Source of the DNA: a virus
Virus record (IMG/VR): IMGVR_UViG_3300020183_002723
Coordinates: 1-42,777 of that record
Direction: 5' to 3' (one strand)
DNA: 42,777 nt
The notes beneath the pieces were generated by a model that saw only the letters and a program-made list of their open reading frames with translations, did no database searches and had not been told where the DNA came from. Numbering within the stretch: position 1 is the stretch's first letter; each line of letters opens with the position of its first letter. This document shows, in pieces, positions 30,441 through 39,224 of this stretch. The position numbers and the translations under genes are program-made.

Positions 30441-31407
30441 TTTTTTTAAAGTATTGGATTAGTTTATTGACACTTATACCTTCTTTTTCAGCTATTTTTT
30501 TAATGGAATCTATATTTCTTTTTAATATTCTAGATATTGTGTTGTCGTTATCTTTATTCACAACATCGTCCGATTTATTTTTTTTATTTAGAATAATCTC
30601 GTCGATCATTTTTACCATTTTATTTTTTTCGAGTTCCGTTAATTTTCTTTTAGTGAAACAACCTTTACACTGACCTCTTTTTTTCTCGTGTTTTAATTCT
30701 TTGTCAAGTTCTCTATCAAATCCTAAAACATTTAGACGATGATATCGTTCTATCGGATCCTCAACACCCATTTTTTTTAATATCTTATTAGCTTGGTCAA
30801 ATGTTGACGCGTCTTCAGTTTCCTCATTACCAAATGATTTTGATTTGTCATCTTCATCAATTAAATCTTCAGATTCATCTTTTTCGGATTCACCATAATA
30901 TTTTCTCATATATGGCCATTGATTTGTTCTAGCCATTCTAACCGTTTGGTCCATGGTTTTTCTAGGGTGTAATAGTTGATTTAAAATTGGATAACTGGAG
31001 CTATTAAATGTCCCGTCAGGTCCGATAACCTCATCAATCTCACCGTCAGATTTTTTTGGATCTTCTTCTTTTTTATAATTTTTTGGGACTTTACTGTTTA
31101 GTTTTATTCCAAGTTTTTTACTTAACTCAATAATGAATGGTGTAGCTATGGATGATCCTGGTAAAATTTGAAAAACAATTAGTGGTAAAATTTTTATAAT
31201 ATCTGTTGATTGATCTTTTATAAATTGTTTTTCCTCGTCTGTTAAATTAAATTTTCCGTCCTTTTTATAATCAAGAATTGATTTTGATAATATTTTACCA
31301 AGTATCCTAGTTTCAGACATTTCATTTTTAGCTCCATCAAGGTATTTTTTAAAATACCCTGTTATGGATTTTTGTGATATTGATTTATTTTTTTTATCGT
31401 CACTCAT
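30433..31407 (-). CDS. LETM1-like domain protein
   Basis: The 324-residue protein has, at about 55-110, LTDEEKQFIKDQSTDIIKIL then PLIVFQILPGSSIATPFIIE and LSKKLGIKLNSKVPKNYKK. The pattern (charged helix, 'LP-x-x-x-F-x-x-x-PG-x-x-x-x-x-P', then 'K-x-x-G-x-x-L-x-x-x-x-P') resembles the LETM1 core, which in eukaryotes is membrane-linked and ribosome-associated. The rest is acidic and helical, with a CKGC pair at about 248-251 and a basic C-terminus (SRILKRNIDSIKKIAEKEGI, helix-turn-helix-like). It is the first gene of the operon, with a TATTTATA box 31 bases before the ATG. Function in phage is unknown; ribosome or membrane contact is speculation. Confidence 0.72.
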   Translation of the reverse strand: MSDDKKNKSISQKSITGYFKKYLDGAKNEMSETRILGKILSKSILDYKKDGKFNLTDEEKQFIKDQSTDIIKILPLIVFQILPGSSIATPFIIELSKKLGIKLNSKVPKNYKKEEDPKKSDGEIDEVIGPDGTFNSSSYPILNQLLHPRKTMDQTVRMARTNQWPYMRKYYGESEKDESEDLIDEDDKSKSFGNEETEDASTFDQANKILKKMGVEDPIERYHRLNVLGFDRELDKELKHEKKRGQCKGCFTKRKLTELEKNKMVKMIDEIILNKKNKSDDVVNKDNDNTISRILKRNIDSIKKIAEKEGISVNKLIQYFKKSE

Positions 31408-31438
31408 TAGTTAAACGTAATTGAATTTAGTTTTTAAA

Positions 31439-31446
31439 TATAAATA
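31439..31446 (-). promoter_or_regulatory. TATTTATA box for the minus-strand operon
   Basis: Read on the minus strand as TATTTATA, 31 bases before the ATG at 31407. It sits back to back with the + strand box at 31460, so each divergent operon has its own copy. Confidence 0.5.
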
Positions 31447-31459
31447 CTTTCATTTATTG

Positions 31460-31467
31460 TATTTATT
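31460..31467 (+). promoter_or_regulatory. TATTTATT box for the large structural protein
   Basis: TATTTATT ends 10 bases before the ATG at 31478, which supports that start over the ATG at 31421, since the latter would place the box inside the gene. Confidence 0.5.
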
Positions 31468-31477
31468 ATTAAAAAGT

Positions 31478-33730
31478 ATGGCTCAACAGAATATTAATCA
31501 ATATGTTTATCAGAAATATAAGTTAAATCTTATATCTGACAGTATGGATATGTCGTTAACGTCTGATGAACGTGATTACGATCAAGAGGTGATATTTTCA
31601 CCGTATTTGATATCTGAAACTTATGGAAATAAGTTGCCAATTTATTTTGATACTAATAATTTACTGACCACAACACAACCGGATTTAACATGGAAAAACT
31701 ATAACTATAATAATGTATTTGTTTCACAAAATTATTATAATCCAGATAATAGTAATTTTTGTAATTATTCGTCATCAACCTTATGTGATATTGGGTTAAC
31801 TGGTATTGACAATGGTTTGGTTGATGTTATGACTGGTATTAGTTTAAACTATACGAACGGTTTATATGTTGATACATTTAAATTCGATAGATTATATTAC
31901 GATCGGAGGATGAAAATGTTTCAGGTTACCGGTCACACTAAACAGTACGACATTTTTTCAGGTAGACCGGATAATACATTATATGAAATTGTAAGTAAAG
32001 TGGATCCGTTATATGGGTATTATCACGAACTGTATGGTGGTTTTTATCAGGGATTTTATAAATTGTTTGGGTATGATTATGACATTTTACCTGAAAGGAT
32101 GAATAAGGGTTGGTCAATTGAAATGTTACTAAAACCTAGACTTTGTGATGAATACCCAATACTATCCGGTGAAACAACCTTAAATATTCTATATCCTAAT
32201 AATAAAAATACGTTTTTTTATTTCGGAACAAGATCTGAAAATAAATTTTATCACTACGCTGATGGTTCACCAAAATGTTTAACTGGATACACTAGAGTAA
32301 CCACCCCACTAGCGGATTGTTTACAAACATGTGCTTGTTGTTCTTATGAAGAAGAAATTGTGACTACTATGACAACAAACCAATCTGGTTATACACCCGA
32401 TTATGTTTTAGAAAATATAACAAATAGTCGATGTATCTTTGTTTACCCACCCAGATCTAAAGATGGTAAACACGACCCACACATTAATTATGGATGTGAT
32501 TTATGTGGTGGGGACTCAAAAAAAATATTAACATGTGGGTGTAGTTGTGGTGAGGATCCGTGTGACACGTGTGGGTGGGAATGTAGAACTCACACTTGTT
32601 TTGTTACAAAACATCCAACACCGACCCCAACACCAACACCTAGTCCGACACCTAGTTGTGAGTACCCAACTCCGGTTTGTACTCCGAGTTGTACCACTTG
32701 TGTTACATGTACCGATTGTACCGATTGTTCAAGTCCTGATGGTATTAAATCAATAGAGGATACCTGTGAAAAAGACCCACTTTGGGATTCATTATCTAAC
32801 GCTATGTCGGTTAGATTTTCCGGGAACCCAAAAAATCCTAAAATTTGTGTTAGAGTTTTAAAATTCACCGGGACCTGTGAAACAACTGGGGTTACTGATA
32901 GTAATCCAACGTTTACGACAGGTTATACTGTTGTTAATTATTGTTCACCAAATGGTGTGTACGACTATTGTGAGAAACGTAATATTAAATTTTTAGATAT
33001 TGAGAAATGGTTACAGATTGATGTGGTTTGGAGTAGGTATACGTATTTGGATTTTTGTGATTTAAAGTATTTTGGTGGTCTAGGTGATATTAGTGAGATA
33101 AAATATTTAGACTCTTTAGCTAATGATACTGTTAAATTAATTTCACCTCCGGTTACTAACGGGTTAAAGGTCCCACAAACTGTGGAATTGGTTAATCTTA
33201 ATAAGAAATGGTTAGATGAGGTAAAATATAGGATGGGTAGATTGAAGATCTATGTTAATGGTAAAAGATTTTTCACTATTGAGGATTTTGAGGAGGTTAT
33301 TCCTAGAGCGTTACACACAGATAAAGAAAAACAAGTGGGTGTACCGTTTAATATTTCTTGGGGTGGTGGTACTCAGGGGTTACATGAAAATTTAACGTTT
33401 TCATCGTGTACCGGGTTAACATCAAACTACATTCAAGATCCGGAATGTTTCCCCAATAATATACTAAGTGGGACAACATTTTCAAAATTAAAAACTAACA
33501 TTTTATTAGAACAAAATTTTGGTGGCTACTTTGAAGGGGGGATAACACAATTTAGAATGTATGTAGAACCATTAACTTCGTCCGAAGTTAAACATAACTT
33601 TAAAATACTAAAGGATAGGTTTGACATGTTTGATCCCGATTGTCCAAATTGTGATACCAAATATTGTGAACCAAACGATTTAACATACACCATAAACAAC
33701 TACACAACAACAACGACAACTGGGACCTAA
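31478..33730 (+). CDS. Large Cys-rich LamG-like virion structural protein with Pro/Thr linker
   Basis: I choose the ATG at 31478 (MAQQNINQYVYQKYKLNLIS), giving 750 residues; the 31421 start adds 19 AT-rich codons spanning the promoter box. N-terminal part (about 1-200) is beta-rich and Tyr-rich. A split LamG/concanavalin-like fold is suggested by NKGWSIEMLLKPRLCDEYPI (about 208-227) and, far downstream, RLKIYVNGKRFFTIEDFEEV (about 587-606), NISWGGGTQGLHEN and GGYFEGGITQFRMYVEPLTS. Between these lies a Cys-dense insertion with a [14 protein letters not shown] linker and CTTCVTCTDCTDC (about 370-430). LamG folds bind glycans, so a host-binding or fibre-attachment role is likely. It leads the fibre operon; the C-terminus ends in TTTTTTGT. 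Confidence 0.8.
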   Translation: MAQQNINQYVYQKYKLNLISDSMDMSLTSDERDYDQEVIFSPYLISETYGNKLPIYFDTNNLLTTTQPDLTWKNYNYNNVFVSQNYYNPDNSNFCNYSSSTLCDIGLTGIDNGLVDVMTGISLNYTNGLYVDTFKFDRLYYDRRMKMFQVTGHTKQYDIFSGRPDNTLYEIVSKVDPLYGYYHELYGGFYQGFYKLFGYDYDILPERMNKGWSIEMLLKPRLCDEYPILSGETTLNILYPNNKNTFFYFGTRSENKFYHYADGSPKCLTGYTRVTTPLADCLQTCACCSYEEEIVTTMTTNQSGYTPDYVLENITNSRCIFVYPPRSKDGKHDPHINYGCDLCGGDSKKILTCGCSCGEDPCDTCGWECRTHTCFVTKHPTPTPTPTPSPTPSCEYPTPVCTPSCTTCVTCTDCTDCSSPDGIKSIEDTCEKDPLWDSLSNAMSVRFSGNPKNPKICVRVLKFTGTCETTGVTDSNPTFTTGYTVVNYCSPNGVYDYCEKRNIKFLDIEKWLQIDVVWSRYTYLDFCDLKYFGGLGDISEIKYLDSLANDTVKLISPPVTNGLKVPQTVELVNLNKKWLDEVKYRMGRLKIYVNGKRFFTIEDFEEVIPRALHTDKEKQVGVPFNISWGGGTQGLHENLTFSSCTGLTSNYIQDPECFPNNILSGTTFSKLKTNILLEQNFGGYFEGGITQFRMYVEPLTSSEVKHNFKILKDRFDMFDPDCPNCDTKYCEPNDLTYTINNYTTTTTTGT

Positions 33731-33769
33731 AAAAAAATAGTAAACCTAAAATTTTCTTAAGATATTAAC

Positions 33770-33777
33770 TATTTATA
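33770..33777 (+). promoter_or_regulatory. TATTTATA box upstream of fibre 1
   Basis: TATTTATA lies in the 82-base gap between the LamG-like gene and fibre 1, 35 bases before the ATG, the longest spacing seen. Confidence 0.5.
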
Positions 33778-33812
33778 AAAAAGTAAATAAACAAGATAAA
33801 AAAAAATTAATA

Positions 33813-35459
33813 ATGGCAATTATAATTCAACAAGCTGGTGTAGCCGGATCAACATTAAGAGACCTTAATAGTAATAGTACTTTAGGTTCTTCCAGTACCG
33901 TTTCAGGTGGTCAATCAAACCGAGCTGATTTCAATCACGCTACCGTATCGGGTGGTTTTTCTAATACCGCTAATAGTAACTGTTCGATCGTTGGTGGTGG
34001 AGCTTGTAATAAAATATTTGGTACTTCAGCCAATTTAAATACAATTGGTGGTGGTTGGAGAAACACGGTAGCTGGTACGGGAACGTTTTGTTCCGTTGTT
34101 GGTGGTGGTGCTTGTAATACTACCTTATCACCTGAGTCAACTATTGTTGGTGGTCTTGGTAATAAAATTTTAGACGGGAATACTGATTCATCAATACTTG
34201 GTGGTCGAGAAAACCTAATATTAGGACCTGGATCATTTCATGGTGTAATTGGTGGTGGTAGAAGGAATACCGCTTATGGTTTGTCAGCAACAATCGGTGG
34301 TGGGTCATTTAATACATCTTGTTCCAATGAATCAACAATTGGTGGTGGATGTATGAATACAATAACAAAATTTACAACTAATCAATGTCAAACATTTGGT
34401 AACTTTATTGGTGGTGGTAGTTGTAACACTTTAAACGCTTCAGTAAACTGCTACTCAGTTATTGGTGGTGGTTTTAAATCATACGTAAATGGGTGTATTT
34501 CATTTGTAGGTGGCGGTCAGTGCAACTCAGTGTTATCAAACTACTCAACAATTGTGGGTGGGTGTGGTAATACAGCTGGATCAACCGGAGCTTCATCATT
34601 TATTGGTGGTGGTTTATCAAATACTGTTAATGCTAGAGCTAACACAATTGGTGGTGGGTGTAAAAATACAACAACAAACTTATACTCAGTCATTGGTGGT
34701 GGATTTGGAAATACGGTCACTGGTGATTATTCTGGGGTTCTTGGTGGATGTAGTAATACTGTAACTGGTAGTCACTCATTTGCGGTATCTGTGAATTCAA
34801 AAGTTACAGGTAATTGTACTGTAGCTTTAGGTGGATCAGCTATTAACGCTTCGGTTAGTAATTCAGTATACGTACCAAAATTAAATATTCGAGATTTACC
34901 TAACAATGTACCAGTTTACGGTTTGGGTATTGACTCTAACGGATTTGTTGTTAAATCATTATCACCCGGACTTAACTGTGTTGTTGATGGTATTTTAACT
35001 GAGGGTTTACCAACATCTCTAAACCCACAGGTACCTTCAATATCAACATCATTATTGACAGGTGATTTACAGTTGATAAACTCAAGTGTCTTGTATGATG
35101 ATTATTTAAATTCATTCGACCCATCAACTGGTGTTTGGACTTGTCCGGCCACTGGTAGGTGGAACATCGGATATTTTGCTCACATGACCGGACCAGATCC
35201 GGTGAACGGATGGTTATCACTAAATGGTATGATATACGCTGGAATTGTAAATTTCACAACAAACGAAGTGTACGCTGCTAGTACCTATTACCCAACAAAC
35301 GTACAATTATACGCTGATATAAATGGGGGTCAATGGGGTGTTCAATTAACAGCTGGTGATCAGTTATGTGTTAGAATAACAAACACAACATTACTTACTT
35401 ACACACCTGTAATTGGTGGAACTGACTACATAAGATTTTCAGCACAAAAAATAGGATAA
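33813..35459 (+). CDS. Adhesive fibre 1: YadA-like beta-roll repeats with jelly-roll-like tip
   Basis: The 548-residue protein has about 18 imperfect repeats of 14-20 residues (about 25-340) with consensus S-x-I-[VG]-G-G-x-x-N-T, for example STIGGGCMNTITKF and SVIGGGFGNTVTGDYS. They are like the left-handed beta-roll heads of trimeric autotransporter adhesins (YadA, Hia); SHSFAVSVNSKVTGNCTVAL at the end of the array is closest to the YadA head motif. A transition (about 345-385, VYVPKLNIRDLPNNVPVYGL) leads to a C-terminal domain (about 395-548) with WTCPATGRWNIGYFAHMTGP and WLSLNGMIYAGIVNF, which resembles a C1q/TNF-like jelly roll, a usual fibre tip. It probably trimerises and binds the host surface. 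Repeats are rich in Ser/Thr/Asn, possible glycosylation sites. Confidence 0.88.
   Translation: MAIIIQQAGVAGSTLRDLNSNSTLGSSSTVSGGQSNRADFNHATVSGGFSNTANSNCSIVGGGACNKIFGTSANLNTIGGGWRNTVAGTGTFCSVVGGGACNTTLSPESTIVGGLGNKILDGNTDSSILGGRENLILGPGSFHGVIGGGRRNTAYGLSATIGGGSFNTSCSNESTIGGGCMNTITKFTTNQCQTFGNFIGGGSCNTLNASVNCYSVIGGGFKSYVNGCISFVGGGQCNSVLSNYSTIVGGCGNTAGSTGASSFIGGGLSNTVNARANTIGGGCKNTTTNLYSVIGGGFGNTVTGDYSGVLGGCSNTVTGSHSFAVSVNSKVTGNCTVALGGSAINASVSNSVYVPKLNIRDLPNNVPVYGLGIDSNGFVVKSLSPGLNCVVDGILTEGLPTSLNPQVPSISTSLLTGDLQLINSSVLYDDYLNSFDPSTGVWTCPATGRWNIGYFAHMTGPDPVNGWLSLNGMIYAGIVNFTTNEVYAASTYYPTNVQLYADINGGQWGVQLTAGDQLCVRITNTTLLTYTPVIGGTDYIRFSAQKIG
33880..34830 (+). repeat. Degenerate repeat array of fibre 1 (about 45-60 bp units)
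   Basis: The repeat units share the core ATTGGTGGTGG plus an AATAC/AACAC block, spaced by 45-60 bases and differing mainly in third positions and loop length. A second such array occurs in fibre 2, on the same strand with the protease gene between. Confidence 0.85.
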
Positions 35460-35484
35460 TAAAAAATAAGAAAAAATAAAAACT

Positions 35485-37008
35485 ATGAATTTAGATTCAA
35501 TAAAGGGGAGGATTACCGAGATATTTAATTCAACACCGTCAGACGTACATGTTGGGTTTGGTTATAGAATTAAAGATGGTAAGCTGACCAACGAGGTTGG
35601 TTTTACATACCTGGTCTCCAAAAAAAGACCGATTCATGAATTGTCCGAAAATGAGATTTTTCCGGAAAAAATATTACATGATGGTGTTGACTACCCAACA
35701 GACGTTGTTGAGGTTCCTAACGTTCAAGCTTTTGGGACGTACTGTTATGGTAATGGTACTAACGAACCACCTAACTCATGTTTTAGTTTTACAGACCCAT
35801 TAACACCGCCAGCAAATCGGAATTATACAAGACCAATTAAGGGTGGAGTCGGTATATTCCCAACTACAGCTGTCAACGCGGGTACTCTTGGGTTTGTTGC
35901 GGTTGATATTGCAACACAAGCACTTGTTGGTGTAACGAATAATCACGTAGTTATATCGTCATCAAATGACGCATTTTTTACTGGAGAAAGAAATTTAAAT
36001 AGTCCAGCTATCTTTAATGAATTATTCCCAATAAATGAAATACAAAATCCAGCTACGTGTGATTCAGGACCTTTTATACCAGCTTATAAGATTGGTAGAA
36101 CTTTAAGATATCAACCTATGTACAGGTCAACAGCTATTTCGGCCATATTTCCGGTTGGTCACCCACAAGCTGGTCAACCATACACATATTATATTACCGG
36201 ACCTAATGGTATTAACAGAGTTGATGGAGCACTTATTTCGTTAAAACAAACTGACGCGGCTGGTCAACCGATTATTGATATTAATGAGTCTTGGAAACAG
36301 GTTGGATTACCACAAATTACAACACCCCCACCATTCGCGACATTATCAGATTTAAATAGTATGATTTTTGGTGGAACACCACCTACTAATATCCCTTTTA
36401 CGAATACAGAAATAATTTCCGCTGGTAGAACTACTGGTCCAAAACAAGGTCCGTGTTCATTACGATTACATTTATTAACGTGTACTGTGGGTGTTGCTGG
36501 TTATAATTTACAAGGTACATCAAACGTTGTTGTGTTTGAGGATCAGATGTCAGTAGTAAGGGTTAACAGTGATAATGATTTATGTATATTACCAGCTTAC
36601 GGTGGTGATTCCGGATCAGCGGTTTTCGCTGAATTTGGTGGTGTATGGAAGATAATAGGTGTATTGTTTGCTGGTGGTATTTTTGATATCAGTAACCCAA
36701 CGGTACCGATTAACCCAATATCACCAACTGATCCTTTACGACCAATAGCTACATATTCACCAACATGTAATGGTAATATTTACGCAGCTGGTACATCATA
36801 CTTCACATTTGTTAATAAAATAACAAATGTTGAGACGGCTTTGGGTATACAAGCTTGGGATGGTACGGCTAAACCGTTTGTTGACCCAAATTCATTAGAG
36901 TATGTGTCGGTTTGTGGTGGTAATTTTACAAAAACATTAACTTGTAGTGGTGACACATATTGGCAGGTTGGTTTAACTAATAGTTTAATATCACCATGTA
37001 ATCCATAA
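35485..37008 (+). CDS. Trypsin-like serine protease (S1 family) between fibre genes
   Basis: The 507-residue protein has a full chymotrypsin-type triad: VGVTNNHVVIS (His154), NGINRVDGALISL (Asp247) and AYGGDSGSAVF (Ser376, the GDSG motif). The approach segment SAGRTTGPKQG (312-322) also fits S1 proteases. The N-terminal 80 residues (HVGFGYRIKDGKLTNEVGFT; YLVSKKRPIHELSENEIFPE) match the pro-region seen in many bacterial secreted S1 proteases. There is no signal peptide, so in a phage it should act in the cytoplasm or on the virion. The C-terminal 100 residues carry several Cys and end in a small beta domain. It lies 25 bases from each fibre gene, in one operon, so cleaving fibres, host surface proteins or other virion parts is plausible. 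Confidence 0.88.
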   Translation: MNLDSIKGRITEIFNSTPSDVHVGFGYRIKDGKLTNEVGFTYLVSKKRPIHELSENEIFPEKILHDGVDYPTDVVEVPNVQAFGTYCYGNGTNEPPNSCFSFTDPLTPPANRNYTRPIKGGVGIFPTTAVNAGTLGFVAVDIATQALVGVTNNHVVISSSNDAFFTGERNLNSPAIFNELFPINEIQNPATCDSGPFIPAYKIGRTLRYQPMYRSTAISAIFPVGHPQAGQPYTYYITGPNGINRVDGALISLKQTDAAGQPIIDINESWKQVGLPQITTPPPFATLSDLNSMIFGGTPPTNIPFTNTEIISAGRTTGPKQGPCSLRLHLLTCTVGVAGYNLQGTSNVVVFEDQMSVVRVNSDNDLCILPAYGGDSGSAVFAEFGGVWKIIGVLFAGGIFDISNPTVPINPISPTDPLRPIATYSPTCNGNIYAAGTSYFTFVNKITNVETALGIQAWDGTAKPFVDPNSLEYVSVCGGNFTKTLTCSGDTYWQVGLTNSLISPCNP

Positions 37009-37032
37009 AATAAAAAAATAAAATAGATATAA

Positions 37033-39132
37033 ATGTCAGAAATAATAATAACAGATCCGATTGGTGGTAGTACCACTACGTTAAGATGTAAAGGTTTAAA
37101 TTCAGCTGGATCATTATACTCAACTGTGTTGGGTGGTATGAATAATACGGTAGTTGGTGACTCATCAACGATTGTTGGTGGTAGATGTAATTTATCAACT
37201 GGTGGATACTCATTTGTTTCTGGTGGTCAAAATAATCAATCATATTCCGATAATACAATAATTGGTGGTGGTGTTTGTAATATATTAAACGAAAATTCCT
37301 CTGGATCCATAATTGGTGGTGGTACATACAATCAATTATCTGGAACCAACTCAATAATTAACGGTGGTTCACAAAATACATTATTTGGTTGTCAATCACT
37401 AGTTGGTGGGGTACAAAATTATATTACTGGAAATACATCAACAATAAGTAATGGATTTTTAAATACAATATCTGGAAATAATTCAGTAATTGGTGGGGGG
37501 TCTTGTAATTCCGTGATTTCAGACAACTCGATAATTGTTGGTGGTCTAAATAATCTATTAACTGATGAGTCTTCCGTAATTGTTGGAGGATCATCAAATT
37601 TTTCAAATTCTAAATATAGTGTTATTTTGAATGGTTATGGGAATAGAACTTCTGGTGATATGTCATCCATAGTTAATGGTCGTGAGAACACATTATCAGG
37701 TGAATACTCATTACTGGGTGGTGGATTAACAAATAACTTAACCGGTAATTATTCAGTTATTGTTGGTGGTGTAAATAACAATAATGGGTCAACTCAATCT
37801 GTAATAGGTGGGGGATCAAATAACAATGTATCTGGGGATGGATCAGTCATCACTGGTGGTTTAAATAATACGTCTACATTAGAGTATACATCAATAAATG
37901 GTGGTAGATTTAACACTTCAGTAGGTGTGGGGTCTTCTATTGGTGGTGGTTTATATAATACTGTTATTGGATCAAACTCCTTTTCAAATGGGTATAATAA
38001 TGTGGTTTCTGGGGAATCGTCTTACGTATTGTCAAAAAATTCAATCTTAACAGCTAATAACTCAGCAATAATTGGTGGGACGGGTATAATTGGTAATACT
38101 GATAACACTCTTTACGTCGGTAATCTAAATTTATTCAACCCTAAAGAATTAATAAATTCAACATTTTTAACACCAAATACAAATCTACAACCACTTGGTA
38201 TTGATTCCGAGGGATTTGTAGGTCTTTTTAGTTTTAGTAATACAGATACGGTAACTACTGGAGCGACATATAATAACACCACTGGTCAGTTAACATTAGA
38301 GAATAGTAATGGTTATAACATATATGTTAGTGGTTTTAACACTTCAGATTGTTGTATAACTGGTGGTACATATTCAGGTAGAACCGGGGATATCATATTA
38401 AACCCAAATGGTCCAACACCAATCACAATAACTGGAATTACAAAAGTTGGTGGTGAGAGTGTTGTAATTGGTGATTACTCATCAGTAGGGTCTGGTAAAA
38501 ATAATACAATTTACGGTGAAAATTCTTTTATAGGTGGAGGACGATTTAATGTTGTTTCTGGAAATACATCAACTATATTAGGGGGTAATAGAAGTACTGT
38601 CTATGGCAACACATCTGGGATTTTAGCCGGGTCAAATAATTATTTGTCTGGTCAAACCTCAACAATAATAGGGGGTAGTGACAATATTTTAATTGGGTCC
38701 AACTCATCAATTATTGGTGGATCGGATAATACGGTATTAGGTAGTGATATTATCACAATAAATACTAACAATATCACAGCGACAACGTCAAATGTTGTCT
38801 ACTTGGGTGAAACTAATTTTACAAACTCGGTAAACTATAAGACGGTACAGTTAGATTCGTCAGCTGATCCTGTATTGTCAGATGAGGTTAATTACGTCTT
38901 TTATTTATCAACCGGACTAGGTGGTACAATAACATTACCAACAGCTAAGGACGGTAGAACCGTTTCTTTGATTCGGGTTGGGAATACTAATTCGGCTTTG
39001 GTTATAGGTCAAGGTGGAGCAAAAATTAATGGGGTTTCGATAGCACAAAATTTACCAACCACACTTTATACCGAGACTAAATTTGTTAGTAATGGTTCTG
39101 ATTGGTACGCTAATAGTTCAACACCACTATAA
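37033..39132 (+). CDS. Adhesive fibre 2: long YadA-like beta-roll repeat protein
   Basis: The 699-residue protein carries two repeat arrays. The first (about 25-350) has some 20 repeats such as STISNGFLNTISGNNSVIGG and SVITGGLNNTSTLEYTSING; a spacer (about 352-470, with NTDNTLYVGNLNLFNPKELI) separates it from a second array (about 470-580, SFIGGGRFNVVSGNTSTILG). The tip (about 590-699) ends in GLGGTITLPTAKDGRTVSLI and VSNGSDWYANSSTPL, a short beta domain seen at the ends of phage fibres. The spacer parallels that of fibre 1 (PLGIDSEGFV versus GLGIDSNGFV), so the two genes are paralogues. Ser/Thr at each repeat turn gives dense potential O-glycosylation sites. A terminator follows. Confidence 0.88.
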   Translation: MSEIIITDPIGGSTTTLRCKGLNSAGSLYSTVLGGMNNTVVGDSSTIVGGRCNLSTGGYSFVSGGQNNQSYSDNTIIGGGVCNILNENSSGSIIGGGTYNQLSGTNSIINGGSQNTLFGCQSLVGGVQNYITGNTSTISNGFLNTISGNNSVIGGGSCNSVISDNSIIVGGLNNLLTDESSVIVGGSSNFSNSKYSVILNGYGNRTSGDMSSIVNGRENTLSGEYSLLGGGLTNNLTGNYSVIVGGVNNNNGSTQSVIGGGSNNNVSGDGSVITGGLNNTSTLEYTSINGGRFNTSVGVGSSIGGGLYNTVIGSNSFSNGYNNVVSGESSYVLSKNSILTANNSAIIGGTGIIGNTDNTLYVGNLNLFNPKELINSTFLTPNTNLQPLGIDSEGFVGLFSFSNTDTVTTGATYNNTTGQLTLENSNGYNIYVSGFNTSDCCITGGTYSGRTGDIILNPNGPTPITITGITKVGGESVVIGDYSSVGSGKNNTIYGENSFIGGGRFNVVSGNTSTILGGNRSTVYGNTSGILAGSNNYLSGQTSTIIGGSDNILIGSNSSIIGGSDNTVLGSDIITINTNNITATTSNVVYLGETNFTNSVNYKTVQLDSSADPVLSDEVNYVFYLSTGLGGTITLPTAKDGRTVSLIRVGNTNSALVIGQGGAKINGVSIAQNLPTTLYTETKFVSNGSDWYANSSTPL
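37110..38100 (+). repeat. Degenerate repeat array A of fibre 2
   Basis: Repeats of 36-60 bases built on ATTGGTGGTGG-like and TCTGG[AT]AATAA-like blocks encode IxGGxxNT(I/V)SG units. Many units are similar enough to allow recombination with each other and with the fibre 1 array. Confidence 0.8.
38450..38770 (+). repeat. Degenerate repeat array B of fibre 2
   Basis: A second block of the same units follows after a 350-base non-repetitive spacer. It encodes about seven repeats, for example STIIGGSDNILIGSNSSIIG. Confidence 0.8.
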
Positions 39133-39154
39133 AAAAAATAATTTTAATTATATG

Positions 39155-39190
39155 AACCCCCACCTAAAATGGGGGTTTTTTATTTTATTA
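39155..39190 (+). terminator. Rho-independent terminator after fibre 2
   Basis: AACCCCCA (39155-39162) pairs with TGGGGGTT (39170-39177) around a 7-base loop, and TTTTTATTTTATT follows. It separates the fibre operon from the glycosyltransferase genes. Confidence 0.93.
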
Positions 39191-39224
39191 ATGACATTTC
39201 ACCAATATTGTTTATTATTAAATT

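Noticed and set aside
31421-31477. Upstream ATG of the LamG-like protein
   Set aside because: Extension spans both divergent promoter boxes and looks like translated AT-rich spacer.
33880-38770. Regularly spaced repeats considered as CRISPR-like
   Set aside because: Repeats are degenerate, in frame and encode beta-roll units; spacers are not unique sequences of constant length.
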